Below, one piece after another: positions 10,859-23,491 of a stretch of 64,000 nucleotides of DNA (positions within the stretch are counted from its first letter, which is position 1; each line of letters opens with the position of its first letter). The notes beneath the pieces were generated by a model that had not been told where the DNA came from, searched no databases, and saw only the letters and a list, made by a program, of their open reading frames with translations. Origin of the DNA: Carya illinoinensis (Eukaryota; Streptophyta; Magnoliopsida; Fagales; Juglandaceae); assembly GCF_018687715.1 (NCBI RefSeq), contig NC_056762.1, forward strand, positions 30,926,864-30,990,863, written 5' to 3'. A program made the position numbers and the translations under genes.

Positions 10859-13156
10859 TCGTACTTAAAAGTTAAAATACCATGGAAAGGTTAACTTTGG
10901 AAGTGGAGAGAAAATAATTAAGACTTTAGACACATTAATGCAATGTATATACTATAGAACTTTAGGTACATATTTCAAGCCGCAATCAACAATTAAAGAT
11001 AGATCATTACAGTATTCCAAAATGAGATAAATTTCTATTCTCAGCTAGCTCAATGATCTTCTGGATATATAGATACTGGTCATTGCCATCTTGGCAGATA
11101 ATTCCTACAGATTATCTTTCATGATTAATGTCTCCATCTTACCCTTGATCTAGAGGCTGAGAGCTAGACGTGATTCTTGTCCATTACTGTTGCTAGTGTC
11201 ATTACCTTAAGTACATGAGGAGTGATCTTCCTTAACAAGGGGGACAGTCGTGCTAGATCGAGATGAATATATATATGATCTATAAGGTTAATTTACAGTA
11301 AAAGGCAATCTTGATCATGGTGCAGGAATTAGAAATGTCGATCCTTATAATTCGCAGTTATAAATTTCTATATACGCGCTCGTGCTTGTTAGCTTTAATG
11401 TTTATTTCATATATAAGATCTCCTAATTAGGTTGATGTGTGTTGGTTTATTTGAAGGACAACTTCCTTAATTATATCAGTTTCCATTTTCTACAATCTTG
11501 CGTTCTTGCATCAAATCGGGTTCCATACTCTTCTTTCAAATAGATAAATAATTTATACCAGTTCCAATAGAGAAATGATCTTTACTCATCACGTTATATG
11601 TTTTAATTAATTTCTCATGATATACTTGTTTTACTTAATTTCCACTGTTGTAATTAGCATATATAGTACGGAAAATACTTTAATTATAAAATAATTATAG
11701 AAAAGTTATCTCACAAACTTATGTGCCTAGACGTGATTGATCATCAGATTGTAAAGTTATTTTTATTATAAAAAATATCTAATAAAATATATAAAATCAC
11801 ATTAATTTATAAAATTACTTTTATATAATTCATTGATAACTGTTGCTTGTCACTCCTCATGAGATAGGTTTTCATGACTAGAGTTTTGCTTTTGGAAATT
11901 TTTTAACCAAAATTCTTTTACTTATAAAATGAATCCCATATAATTATTTGCAGTATTTTTACTTTAAAAAGATTAATAAAGGTCGTTACTGTTGTAATTT
12001 TTTAATTAATCATTACATAGGACATGCACGGTAACTCATTTAGGAATTTCATGTCCTGCCTTCCTATACTAATTAATTCAAAATTTATAATTTTGTATGG
12101 CATTCACATATATTTCTTATATATTTTATATTTCTTAAAAGGAAAGAAATGAGATAGAACTGAAGCCTACCCAATACATTTTGGATGCTGCAGATTTGAT
12201 ATGGAACAGTAGTCTCATGCATTAATATCCTGTGGGGACGGGACCGAAAATTTCTACTCTTTTCTTTTCACTCTGCTTTGGCTTTTGCACCTTTTGGGGA
12301 TGGGGCCTTGGGAGTTGTCCGAGACTGCAGCAATTTCAACTACCAATTATTATCTACCGCGAGGTTCTTAATATGTGAGAGTTTTATTCGAAATTGCAAA
12401 AGAAATATATATATATATATATATATATTCTCAAGAAAAAAAAAAAAATGAAAAAGAATTTGGAAACTTGGTTGTCCCACAAATTGCATCCCAGCTCAAC
12501 AACCGTACATGATGATCATCGACATGACAGTTGTGGTGTGGACCCGCAATACCAATATATATCAATGTGTGGACCGGGGTTAGATATCTTTGTGTTTATA
12601 TGAAAATGAATAAACATAAAAGATCCAATATTTTATGTACAAAAATAAATAAATATTTATTACATTTTTGTATCATTCTTTTCTTAGAGTGTTGATATAA
12701 CATTATTCATCTACTCTTAACTTCGTTATTTAAAAAAAAAAAAAAAACAATCTATTTGTTTTTTTTGTTGTTGTTGTTGTTGTTGTTGTTGATAGACAAT
12801 TAATATCACATCAATATAGTATATATGATCGATCATTATATATCATAACTGAATAAACGACTAGGAAGGAAATTGGAATTGGTATCATTACTTTTTTTTC
12901 TTAACCCATATTTTCTTTTTGAAACTTAAAGAACAAAGAACTGGAAACTAAATTATTCTGTTGAGTAAAGTTTTGTCTGGGAATAATTGTATGCCATAGA
13001 TTACCATATCTATATATACTAGGTTGGAGTAATATATAAAGTACATTTATCTAGTTGGATAAGATAAGATTTTTAATAAAAATAATATAATTTTTTTATA
13101 AAAAATTAATTAATGCATCAAGTTGAATCATCTCTTTATGAAGTCTGTGTTGTAAT
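10859..13156. other. AT-rich intergenic DNA without a recognisable gene
   Basis: No coding region was found that I can support. The stretch holds simple repeats: (AT)n at 12404-12428, A-runs at 12435-12449 and 12730-12748, and a (GTT)n run at 12768-12791. The sequence around 11680-11840 (repeated TTATAAAAT words) looks like noncoding repeat DNA. Confidence 0.6.
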
Positions 13157-13184
13157 CACTACAACATAAAGTAGCTTTTGCTGC
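13157..13184 (+). repeat. Left terminal inverted repeat of the CACTA element
   Basis: It starts CACTACAACATAAAGTAGC and continues into TTTTGCTGC. It pairs with the right end over the first 8 bases and again over the TTTTGC.GC block. Confidence 0.9.
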
Positions 13185-13620
13185 ATTTTTTTTTTGCGGC
13201 GATAGATATCTGCCAAAAATTTGTGAAGCCCACATTTTAGTTTTTTTATTTGCGTCGAATTCTCTGATTGCCGCACATTACCAATTTTTTACAGCAAATT
13301 TTGCTCGCAGCAAAAATAATCGCTGCATGGTCATGCGTATTATACGGCAGTTTATGAAATTACCGTTAATAAATTATTTTGCTGCGAGACAGTCTCGCCA
13401 TAAATCATCTTCATGTAGCATTGTTAAGTTTGACTGTAATGAAACGGCGGTAAATAAATTTTATTGCGGCGGAATTTTAAAATCAAATAAATTCGCAGTA
13501 AATGTTTTTGCTTAAATGCGTTAAAATGGATTTCTGCGAGGCTAGCGTTTATAGCGGCAGCTGTGTGTCGCTGCTATAGGTATTTTGGAAAGAAGTGATT
13601 TCTGCTTATTGGTTGAAGCG
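13185..13620. repeat. Left subterminal repeat region of the CACTA element
   Basis: Short words GCGGC, GCTGC, GCAGC, CTGCGA and TGCCGC recur on both strands in an AT-rich background (for example near 13194, 13270, 13308, 13320, 13380, 13445, 13463 and 13550). Arrays of this sort are where the TNPA-class protein binds in En/Spm. The binding role is inferred here. Confidence 0.65.
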
Positions 13621-13679
13621 TCGACTATGACCCGCCGTTACAACTCATCTATAATTATCAAGGGTTTTGACAGACCGTG

Positions 13680-13987
13680 TGAAATTGGGTGCCCCGATTC
13701 TGTCTCTTCTCTAACAAATTGAAGCCGCCGCGACTCACTGTAAGCCTGCTACCGTCCCGTCGCAGTTCGCCGGGAAACTCCTCATCTGTCTCTCAATTTT
13801 CGATCGTTGATTTATCTCTCTGTCTCTCTCTAGATCTATCTATAAGTCTTACGAAGGCCCTCTCTCTCCGTCCGTGATTAATTGTTTACTGCTGCCCTCT
13901 TTGAACGCCAGCTCCCTCCGTAATCACGGCTGCTCCACCGTGGATGCCGTATCAGACCAGCATTTCAAAGCGCCACGGCCTCCTGCG
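13680..13987 (+). other. Probable untranslated leader exon of the transposase transcript
   Basis: This is a CT-rich, GC-richer block ending CTCCTGCG|GTAAGCTC, a good splice donor at 13988. It lies inside the element just after the subterminal array and before the transposase gene. A 62-codon ORF within it (13689-13877) resembles no protein I know. The 5' boundary is a guess. Confidence 0.4.
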
Positions 13988-14324
13988 GTAAGCTCTCTCC
14001 TTCAACTACAATACTCTGTGTCGGCATGTATGTAAGCATATATATATAAGCATTTCCAACGTGTCTGTATAGGTAAACGCCGAATTGTAGAAATCTTAGT
14101 TGTTGTCCAATATTTACTACCCATAGTCTAATTTCGTACGTAGAGAATTAAAAAAATTTCACAGCAAACCATTCATGCCTTACGTTAGAAACAAAGGGTT
14201 TGAACCAATTTCCCACACTTCAGCCTTAAGCCTCTGTGTCTGAAAGTTATGTTGAAACTTACAAATTAAGTATGATTGGTGCAAAGTACAATTACAATTA
14301 TCACCACCAAATTTGCAATTGTAG

Positions 14325-14531
14325 TTAGCTTCATTTATAGAGGAGTATAAGGTAAGAGTGGGGTTGATTGTTGGGACAGTGAGCTTGGCTATGGTGGTTT
14401 CGAGGTGGCTGGGGGCTCTGTTAGGTAAGGCCCTTGTGTTTAGGTCTGTTGTGGGGGTTTTGCTTGGAGGTTTGATTACCATGGCTATAACCTTTGGGTT
14501 GACCAAGTCGATTGGATCTAGTGGGCTGTGA
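14325..14531 (+). pseudogene. Captured 3' fragment of a vacuolar iron transporter homologue (VIT/CCC1, nodulin-21-like)
   Basis: The frame gives 68 codons and a TGA stop at 14529-14531. It reads LASFIEEYKVRVG, then two hydrophobic stretches, ending in MAITFGLTKSIGSSGL. This is the C-terminal signature of plant vacuolar iron transporter homologues (an EYKVR loop, a glycine-rich membrane segment, then AMAITFGLTK and a GS-rich end). The similarity starts abruptly, directly after an in-frame TAG at 14322-14324, and no upstream transporter sequence is visible. Only the last two membrane segments are present, so it cannot be a transporter. It lies inside the CACTA element, in the same direction as the transposase, which fits capture of host DNA by the transposon. 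The identification rests on recalled family features. Confidence 0.75.
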
Positions 14532-15514
14532 TATTAATATACCCCAATCTCCAACTACATAATGTCCTTTGTTTACGTGCCCCTCTCTCTTTCTCCTAGT
14601 AATGTAAGCAGTCATGACAGTCTTTTTTTTCCCTCTCTCTCTTGAATCTGTTGCATCTTTCCTTGTATTAGAACTTCAATTACCATTTTCTTCTTGGTTC
14701 CTGATCTGATCATTGACTTAAATATGGAAACTTTGAGGTTGTGCAGAATATTGGTCAAAAAGCAACTCCATTTATATATGTGATCATAGTCTTGATCTTC
14801 CCTTGACATTCCATCCATCACTAATTAGCTTCCAAGAGATTCTAGCTAGCGTGGTTGCATGCAGCCTCTTAACTACTACTTTTATGTTTTGCATGCTCTA
14901 TATGTGTAAATCATGCATCATGTTATAAAGCAATGACCCATGCAGTTTCAAATGCATTTAGATCTCCCCCAGCACACAGCTAGCATATTTATATATATGT
15001 TAGATAGATAGATATATGGGTCCCTTTAATCCATGGTATGCTGCATGCAGGACCAGCTAGCTAGCTGCAATTTATAACTTGTCTTTTGAATATTGCAGGC
15101 CAGCTTGCTTTTTCTTTCATTATAATTAAGTTTTTCCACCTTTATGTTACTGCATATATGTATTTGTCGAGTGAAAGTGCAATGAACTTTTGTAATGAGA
15201 ACTGATTTCTTTTCACTGTCAAGCATTTTGAGAAAATTTAGATTCTAAGGGGCCTGAGATAAAGATGAAAAGTGAGATGATTCCCTTGGGATTGGTTATA
15301 AAGCTTTCTTAGGCTACATAATACAGCTTTGACTATAGATATTTATGCTCTCTTGAGCCTCCAGGTGTTCAATCCCTGTGCCATGCATGAGTTGGAATTA
15401 AATTATAATTTGCATGCTATCTGCTCTTTTGTTTTCCAGGAAAAAAATAAATAAATAACGAGTATGGTATTTGCAACTTTTTCCCCCCAAGTAGTAAGGT
15501 ATAATTTGCATTTC

Positions 15515-15720
15515 TTTTTTTTTTTGAAATAGGTAAAAACAATAATTCAACTAATGTAGTAGGCAAAGCCCATGTACACAGGTCGCCTTCAAAAGAAACA
15601 CCTAAGAACATTCAACTACTAATACAGCGAAAACAATTTGATTCATCCAGAGTTCATCAAACCAGAACCGAATTCTTGAGCCATCACCTACCCCAAAATA
15701 AACTTTTTTCACAAAATCAT
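15515..15720 (-). repeat. Possible LINE or other retroposon 3' tail
   Basis: A T-run at 15515-15525 is followed by GAAATAGGTAAAAACA. On the minus strand this reads TGTTTTTACCTATTTC followed by poly(A), a common form of plant LINE 3' ends. No ORF is recognisable. A poly(C) run lies nearby at 15807-15825. Confidence 0.3.
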
Positions 15721-16920
15721 CCCAACCTTTTCTAATGAATTTTCATAATCTTACCCCATAAGTCCCCCTACCCTCCTTAGTAAACCAACCCCCGCCCAAC
15801 CCCCCACCCCCCCCCCCCCCCCCCCAAGACTCAAAAATTAGACCATAAATTTTAGGTCTCCAATCCACCATCTCAGTTAAGAGGAAACTATAAAACTGTA
15901 CAGCATGATCATGAATCTTATCTGGAGAAAACAGATTTATAAGATATTTGACTGGAAAAAAAAAAGAGAGAGAGATTTGTAATATATTTGAGACCATATT
16001 GATACTAATTTTTTAATTCAGACTTTCAGGCATATAGTAGTTATAAGGTTCTTGACATTAGTTAATTCTAACTAATTTGATGAGAGGATCTAGAGGAATA
16101 CTCAATTGTGGGAAGCTTGATGATGATTTCATCGAAACACTAAACTAAATTGATTCCATTACCAATTCTCACTTTTAGCCTACTGTAGACTTAACTTTCA
16201 TAGTTTTGTACCACAAATGACCAATTCTTGCTAACTTTGCCAATCAACCAGAGTATAACCTCCATTGCCCCTTATTTATATTTAGATATTATATGTGCAA
16301 TATTAGTTATAATATGTTTTCCCCAACCCTCCATTTTTATTCCATTTTATAGGTGGATGTATCGAAAGCTTATTCATAACAAAAAATTACGTTAAAAAAT
16401 CTGTCAATTTATTAAGGAATGTTGTGAATGGTTTAGCACATAGATCTTAAATGTTATGATTTTACTGCTTTCAAGTATGTGCTGCATGTGTAAAGTTCAT
16501 AGATATTGGGGAATGTCTTGCCTATCTCAGTGTCCACAAGTAATTGGCAACCAATTTCATGTATATTGCTACATGGGGAGGTGGCACATTCTAAATGTAG
16601 AAGGTGGTTTAGAGAATGCAACCCTATAGAATCAGGGTTTATAGGCACCCACAAATGGCACTTTCTTCGACATGAACTTAATAAAACCATCCCTACCCTA
16701 CATCCATTATGTTGTGCGCCTTTGAACTCCCTTTCAGGCAATACACTAATACCCTTAATTCCTCTAAAAGTTTAAGATATGCCTATTTCTCTAACTAGTT
16801 AAACCAATGTTTGTGTCTGATCCTTACTAAGTCAGTCTGTTTATATGTGCCTTTGCCCCTTACTAACTCAGTACTGTTGTGGTAAAAGGCAGATTCATCC
16901 TCAATACTTTTGGGGTTTAA

Positions 16921-19900
16921 ATGGACAAGGATTGGATGTGCGTGCCAAATAGGTTTACGTCACGGGAGTATGCTGAAGGGATTAAGCAACTCCTCACAAT
17001 GGCGAAAGCCCATGCACCTGGAAGCACTACCTTTAGGTGTCCATGTAAAAGATGTTGTAATAACATTTTCTTATCAATAGCTCAAGTCGAAGATCATCTT
17101 TTCACGATAGGTATTCTCCCAAGTTATACACATTGGATATTTCATGGGGAGAGTGAAAGTTGGAGTGCTAATTCATCAGACAGTGATCAGAATACATATA
17201 ATGACAGTCATAATTATGTTGATGATATGGATGAGATGATAGAGGACATTCGCGCCGGTGCATTCATGGACCATGATTCCATGGAACAGGGTACTACTTC
17301 ATAACCTACCATGAGTGAGCGGCAATCGAAAAATTTTGAACAATTGTTAGATGATGTCAGATGTCCACTTTATCCTGGTTGCGAAAAATTCTCTAAGCTT
17401 TCATTTATAGTTAAGCTACTCCATATCAAAACTATTGGTGGGTGGACTATCAAGTCATTTAACATGGTTTTACAATTGTTAAAATCAGCTTTCCCAGACA
17501 TTCAGTTGCCAAACTCATACCATGAGGCTCGACGCTTAGAGCATGGGTTGGGTTTTAGTTATGTGAAGATAGACGCTTGCCCAAATGATTGCATGCTATT
17601 TTGGAAAGATGATGCTGATAAAGAAAGTTGTTCTAAATGCAACGAGTCAAGGTGGGTGTCCAGTAGAAGAAAAAAGGGGAGGATTCCCCAAAAGGTATTG
17701 CGATACTTCCCTCTGAAACCTCGGTTACAAAGACTATTTATGTCAAAGAATATTGCAAAAGAAATGAGATGGCATAAAGAAGAACGACTTGATGACCACA
17801 GTACTTTAAGGCATCCTGCTGATTCTAAGATGTGGAGACAATTTGATAAAGACTACACCTGGTTTGCAGAAGATGCTCGGAATGTGAGATTGGGGCTAGC
17901 CAGTGATGGATTCAATCCATTCAACAATATGAGTAAACCTTATAGCATTTGGCCTGTGATACTCGTGCCATACAACTTGCCTCCTTGGTTGTGCATGAAA
18001 GATCCGTACTTAATACTCTCCTTACTCATACCTGGGCCCAAAGCACCGGGAAACGACATAGATGTTTATTTGCAACCTTTAGTGAATGACTTAAAAGAAT
18101 TATGGGAGGACGGCATAGATACCTATGATGCATCAAAGCGTGAAAATTTCCAGTTACATGCTGCACTATTATGGACAATTAATGATTTCCCCGCATATGC
18201 CAATCTTTCTGGGTGGAGCACAAAAGGAAAGATGGCTTGCCCATTATGCAGGGAAGACACAGATTCAAAGTGGTTGAAACATGGGAGGAAACATTGTTAT
18301 ATGGGTCATCGTCGCTTCTTGCCATCCACGCATGCTTGGAGAAAGAAAAAGGCTGCATTCAATGGATGTGAGGATCATCGCTTGCCACCTCCAGATCTAG
18401 TAGGATATGATGTACTCCATCAACTAGAGCAGATTGGTAACACCGAATTTGGTAAAGGGTCTCGAAAGAGAAAACGCACACCATCTGAATTGAACTGGAC
18501 AAAACAAAGTATATTCTTCCATTTACCTTATTGGTCCATGTTACCATTAAGACATAATCTCGATGTCATGCACATTGAAAAAAATATTTGCGACAATGTC
18601 TTAGGAACAGTGATGGATATTGAAGGAAAAACCAAAGATACAGCTAATGCACGTAGGGATTTGATGGAGCTTGGGTTAAGGAAGGAATTACATTTACAAC
18701 CTTCGGCGAATGGGTACTCCATGATGCTTGGCTCCTACACATTGGATATCGATCAGAGGAGACGTTTCTGTGAATGGCTTGCATCTGTTAAATTTCCCGA
18801 TGGTTTTGCCTCGAACATCTCTAGATGTGTTTCAGTTGCTGATGGAAAGATATCAGGAATGAAAAGTCATGACTGTCATGTGTTCATGCAAAGATTACTT
18901 CCGGTTGCAATTGGGGGGTTTTTACGATCTGATATTCGTCTTGCATTGACCGAGTTCAGTTCGTTTTTCAAGGCCTTGTGTGCCCGAACGTTAACACTAG
19001 ACATATTGAAGCGACTACAAAATGACATTGCGATTATCCTCTGCAAGCTTGAGATGATTTTCCCACCTGCTTTCTTCGATATCATGGTACACCTCGCCAT
19101 TCACTTACCCCGCGAGGCTTACCTTGCAGGGCCTGTTCAATATAGGTGGATGTATCCTTTTGAGAGATATTTGGGAAAATTCAAGCGTTATGTAAGGAAT
19201 AAGGCTCGCCCAGAAGGTTCAATTGCTCAAGCATATGTCCATGTTGAATGCTTATCCTTTTGCTCCCTGTACATCCATGATGTTGGGACCATACATAATC
19301 GGGAGGAAAGAAATAGAGATATAGATAAGGGTATAGAATCTGAACATTTCTCTATTTTCTCACAAAAGATACGTCCTTTGGGCTCACCTACCTCCAATCG
19401 ATTAGATAAACCACTATTTGCAAAGGCAAGGTGGTACGTGCTTAATAATTGTGCTGAGATTAGTCAATACCTAGAGTAAGTATTTTGGTTATTTCCATTA
19501 CTTGTACATTGCTTTCTAGTTTGTTCTTTACAAAGACCTGTCTAAGTTTCAATATCTGCATATGTTTCGGCAGTGAACACCTGACGAAGTTGAAAGAAAT
19601 TTCATCCGAGAATATCGATCGTAGACATCAAGTTGAATTTCCAAGTTGGTTTCGTACACGGGTACGTTATCTCTAAAATGAACTCACATTTAATCTTGTC
19701 AATTTATGCAGAATTCTAGAGTATGGCTAATTATCTTGTTTCACATCGCCATGTTTAGATTCAAGAAATACGTTCAACAAGTCCTGATGACGTGGCAGAT
19801 GACATTTATGCACTCGCTTGTGGACCAGATCCATGGGTCTCTTCATATTCTGCTTGCATAATGAATGGCATCAGATTCCACACAATAAAGCATGGAGAAT

Positions 19901-20725
19901 TTCGTGCAACCCAGAATAGTGGGGTTGTTGTTCAAGGGGAACACCGATCACAGCCTGTTGATTTTTATGGTGTATTGATTGACATATTGCAATTACGTTA
20001 TATGGGTTGGCGTCATGTATATTTGTTTAGATGTGATTGGTTTGATATCGGTGATAGGAGGAGAGGAATACGTGTTGGGGACCACCTAACTAGTGTTAAC
20101 ACTGCTCGCAAATGGTATAAGGATGAACCATTCGCCCTTGCTTGTCAAGCTTCCCAAGTGTTTTACCTTAAAGACACTAACCTGGGTGGTAATTGGTCCG
20201 TCGTGCAAAAGATTACAAGTAGAAACGTGTATGATGTTCCAACTATGCCCGTGGCCAACGATGATGTCGATGATGCCGAAAATCTGAATGTTCCTGCTTT
20301 CCAAGAGAATGACCCCTCATATGTAGAAGTTGTACCCGAATGTGATGATGATGATACTGGGCAGGGGTTGCATAGAACTGACGTGGAACCAACCCATATT
20401 GCTGAAGAAAGAACATTGCAACATGCAATACCCTCACAAGCTGATGATGAAGAATTCATTGATGATGAAGAGGATGAAAATGATGATAATCATACTCATA
20501 GCAGTGAAGACATTCTCTCGGACAGCCAGTCTTCGTCTGACGATGGTATGATTCTATGCTAGGGTGTTACTTATTATTACAAGATTAAATGTGGGTTCAT
20601 ACGTGTATAGTATAACCTGCTCAATATAGTTATTTAAAAATAGGTTTTCATTATTAATGTGCGCCCAAATATGAAATATCTAACTCCAATAAACGACTAT
20701 GTTTTATGCAGAATTTGATGAATAA
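16921..20725 (+). pseudogene. TNPD-type CACTA transposase, one premature stop
   Basis: Predicted exons are 16921-19475, 19574-19661, 19759-20545 and 20712-20725 (1148 codons). All introns are GT..AG and all joins keep frame. In order: a Transpos_assoc N-terminal domain (KDWMCVPNRFTSREYAEG, then CPCKRCCN), the tnp2 transposase domain (17311-18760; includes KWLKHGRKHCYMGHRRFL and HNLDVMHIEKNICDNVLG), a DUF4218-like part (PPAFFDIMVHLAIHLPREA, then PFERYLGKFKRYVRN), a DUF4216-like part (YGVLIDILQLRYMGWR.VYLFRCDWFD) and an acidic tail. A TAA at 17302-17304 interrupts the link between the first two domains in the same frame, and translation could restart at the ATG at 17311. The protein would cut the element ends. 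A shorter product from the second ATG would lack the N-terminal domain. Confidence 0.88.
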
Positions 20726-21347
20726 CTGACAACTTGGTGGGCATTGTTATGATGGCTACCGGGGAGGATTGGTATATCTCATGCAACTTTTGATAATCTC
20801 TGATTAATGAGGAGTTGTAATAATTAATTAATATAAGCATCTTACTACTAATTTTGTACACAAAATTTACAACTGATATAGTTTTATGGACTTATTATTC
20901 ATTTACATTTGCTCAACCCCATGGTTTGCACTTATCAAACGCACAAGTATGTATGAGATAAGTAGAATCTAATTCCGTATCATTAGTGCTACTCATTTAC
21001 AAGTATTGGTGCTGTGATTATAAATTTCTAACCATTTAATTTTGTTCTATACTTCTTTTAGTGTTTTTCCATGTATTCCAGTATTGATGTTACATATTAT
21101 TAACAGGTTGTTTCGATCAATGCTTGGCATCATGCATCCCTACTTACATCCAAGAAAACCCCAGCAGCTAACTCAATTGGTAGTGAAGGTGCTGCTTGGT
21201 AGGGGTTGGATTTACCGATTGTGAAAGAAGACGACGTGCAAGTACTGCAGAACCTTTCGGTGGTTTTTGGTGTTTGGCTTGCAATTGTTTATTTTTCTTT
21301 GTATTTTCGCAAGCATCAATTTTGTGAGCTGCTATTTTGGCCATAGT
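20726..21347. other. Downstream region of the transposase gene
   Basis: AT-rich DNA with no ORF that I can support. It is probably 3' untranslated sequence of the TNPD-type gene, judged by position only. Confidence 0.4.
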
Positions 21348-21603
21348 TGTAATGTTTATGTGAAAATGAATGCGACTTAACTCTATGTTGGATTATTAAT
21401 GTTGTATTGGACATATATATAGAACAGTTGTAATGATTTGTTGTGAAAGTGAAGATGGCTTACCTCTATGTTGGATGATTAATGTTGTACTACTGGACAT
21501 ATCTCTGAGAATATTTGTAATGATATTTTGTGAAAGTGAATATGGCTTAGCTATAGAATGGATGATTAATGTTATACCGGACATATATATAGAGAAGTTG
21601 AGA
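21348..21603 (+). repeat. Degenerate tandem repeat, 3 copies of about 85 bp
   Basis: Each unit contains GTGAAAATGAATGCGACTTA-like, ATGTTGGATGATTAATGTTG-like and GGACATATATATAGA-like words. Copies start near 21348, 21429 and 21515. It lies between the two CACTA genes. Confidence 0.75.
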
Positions 21604-22134
21604 TGATTTTTTGTGTAAGCTTTAGAAACAAGTGATGTTTTTGGTATTGTACAATAGCCATTATTGAAATAGGTTTTGAATGATGAAGGAGAAGATAGTG
21701 CCAATTTTATACCACAGATTATTCAACAGGTCAACTCATCAAGCTCATGGTCAATATTCAACTCTGCTCAATTGTGTAGTAGGAAAAGGTCCAAATACAG
21801 GGGCATTGTTTATAAAGGTACTTAATTAATGAATATATGAGGGCTTTTTACTTAGTGTGAGAGAATGTTTTTTTTGTGAATGAATTTTTGTAATTTCTTT
21901 TTCACTTTATCGAGTGTGCAGGGTGTGTGATTTATGAAGGCTAATATGTAGCATGACGGTATATATAAGATATTCGAACCTTATTAAGTGAGGAATAAAT
22001 ATTCACTCATTTAATTTATTTGAAATGAATAATTGATTTTAGTAGAAATCAAGTAACATTTTTGGATAAAATATATATTATCTTAATATATTATAAATAT
22101 TGATCATTATCATCAACCCTCACAAGTTCGAATT

Positions 22135-22411
22135 TATATAGTCGTAAGTACTTTCTTTACTTCCGTGCACTTTATTACATTACATAGAGAAGTGCTTATA
22201 TTTATACAGCGTACGCTTCCAATAATAAAATTACGACTTTCTTTACAAGTGTACACTTTATTACCTTACATAGAGAAGTGAGTATATTTATACAGCGTAC
22301 GCTTCCAATAATAAAATTTATATAGTCGTAAGTACCTTATTTACTTCCGTACACTTTATTACCTTACATAGAGAAGTGAGTATATTTATACAGCGTACGC
22401 TTCAATATTAT
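22135..22411 (+). repeat. Tandem repeat, 3 copies of about 86-97 bp
   Basis: Units share CACTTTATTACCTTACATAG, AGAAGTGAGTATATTTATAC and AGCGTACGCTTCCAATAAT. Copies lie at about 22135-22231, 22232-22317 and 22318-22411. The middle copy lacks the first 10 or so bases. Confidence 0.85.
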
Positions 22412-22904
22412 TGGACAAATATATATAAGGCCCTCATTATCCAACTTTTAATACTTATGTATATAATAACTTCATTAGCATTACGCACTTATCTAATATT
22501 ATATATATAAATAAATATATTTATATTACTTGAAAAGGAAAGTTGATCACACATATAGACATGTATAATATAATACTTGATCATGGAAGTTCTTGAACAC
22601 ACATACATGATGTAATAGAATATATAATATATATATAGTCCAACCTTGGTACATACTTACCTATATAACACATTAAATAGCATTACTTATATATATATAA
22701 ATAATATAATATATAATATATTATATATAAGTATTGATCATAGAAGTTGATCACGTACACTTACGTGCAGTATGTATATATAATACATTAAAGTCACGAT
22801 CTTACATATAAATCTGAAAGTTGTGTTGTATATATATACTATGTTCGCAAATAAAACTGATACATCTTCCAATGATAAATACCCACTGATCTGATTCATG
22901 AGAA

Positions 22905-22912
22905 TATATAAA
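22905..22912 (+). promoter_or_regulatory. Candidate TATA box for the Transposase_24-type gene
   Basis: TATATAAA is followed by GGTCAGGG. About 100 bp downstream, a splice donor (AAACAG|GTAATC at 23017) and an acceptor (TTGCTCAG at 23488, just before the ATG at 23492) would give a leader intron. This is inferred from position and sequence. Confidence 0.4.
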
Positions 22913-23491
22913 GGTCAGGGTGTACAGTCAAAGCTTACACAATAGCTGTTATATAAGATATTGTGAAAAAGAAGAACAATGTAAGATATTCGAGGCTAGC
23001 TGCTGCTACATAAACAGGTAATCATGATGTTGCTGACGTAAGTACTTGCAGATGGGAATGCAATATCTGTGAATGACAGAACAAATCTCCAAAATCCTAC
23101 CATCCCTTGCAACTGGCGTAAGTTTTGGGAGACACAAGCTACACTTACGCGGGAGATGAAAATAATATAGCGCCAAACCATCTTTTGGCATTACCAATGC
23201 ATAAGATTTCAGTCAACTACTCTTGGTGGCTATCTCGAAACACATTGCAAGCTGAAGCACTCGGAACCAATTCAGTCCTGAAGTTAAAAGAATTGGTTGT
23301 GCATATTTCTACTTTCCAGTTGAAAGAAACTCTGTGTTGGAGATTGGAAAGCTGTGGTCGAAGTGAAGCTTCCTTCTGCAATAGATAAACAGCATAGTAC
23401 GCCCATCTTCTTACATAGTACTGCACATTCTGCTCATTAACACTTTAGTAGGCAGTAATGCTAATCTGAATTACTTTAGCTTGCTCAGGAA

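Noticed and set aside
13689..13877. A 62-codon ORF near the left end of the CACTA element
   Set aside because: Ser/Leu-rich with no recognisable domain; it fits an untranslated leader better.
14180..14615. Minus-strand ORFs of 108 and 64 codons
   Set aside because: They are antisense to the iron-transporter fragment, which explains the open frame.
22135..22411. CRISPR-like regular repeats
   Set aside because: These are ordinary head-to-tail tandem repeats without unique spacers, in a plant genome.
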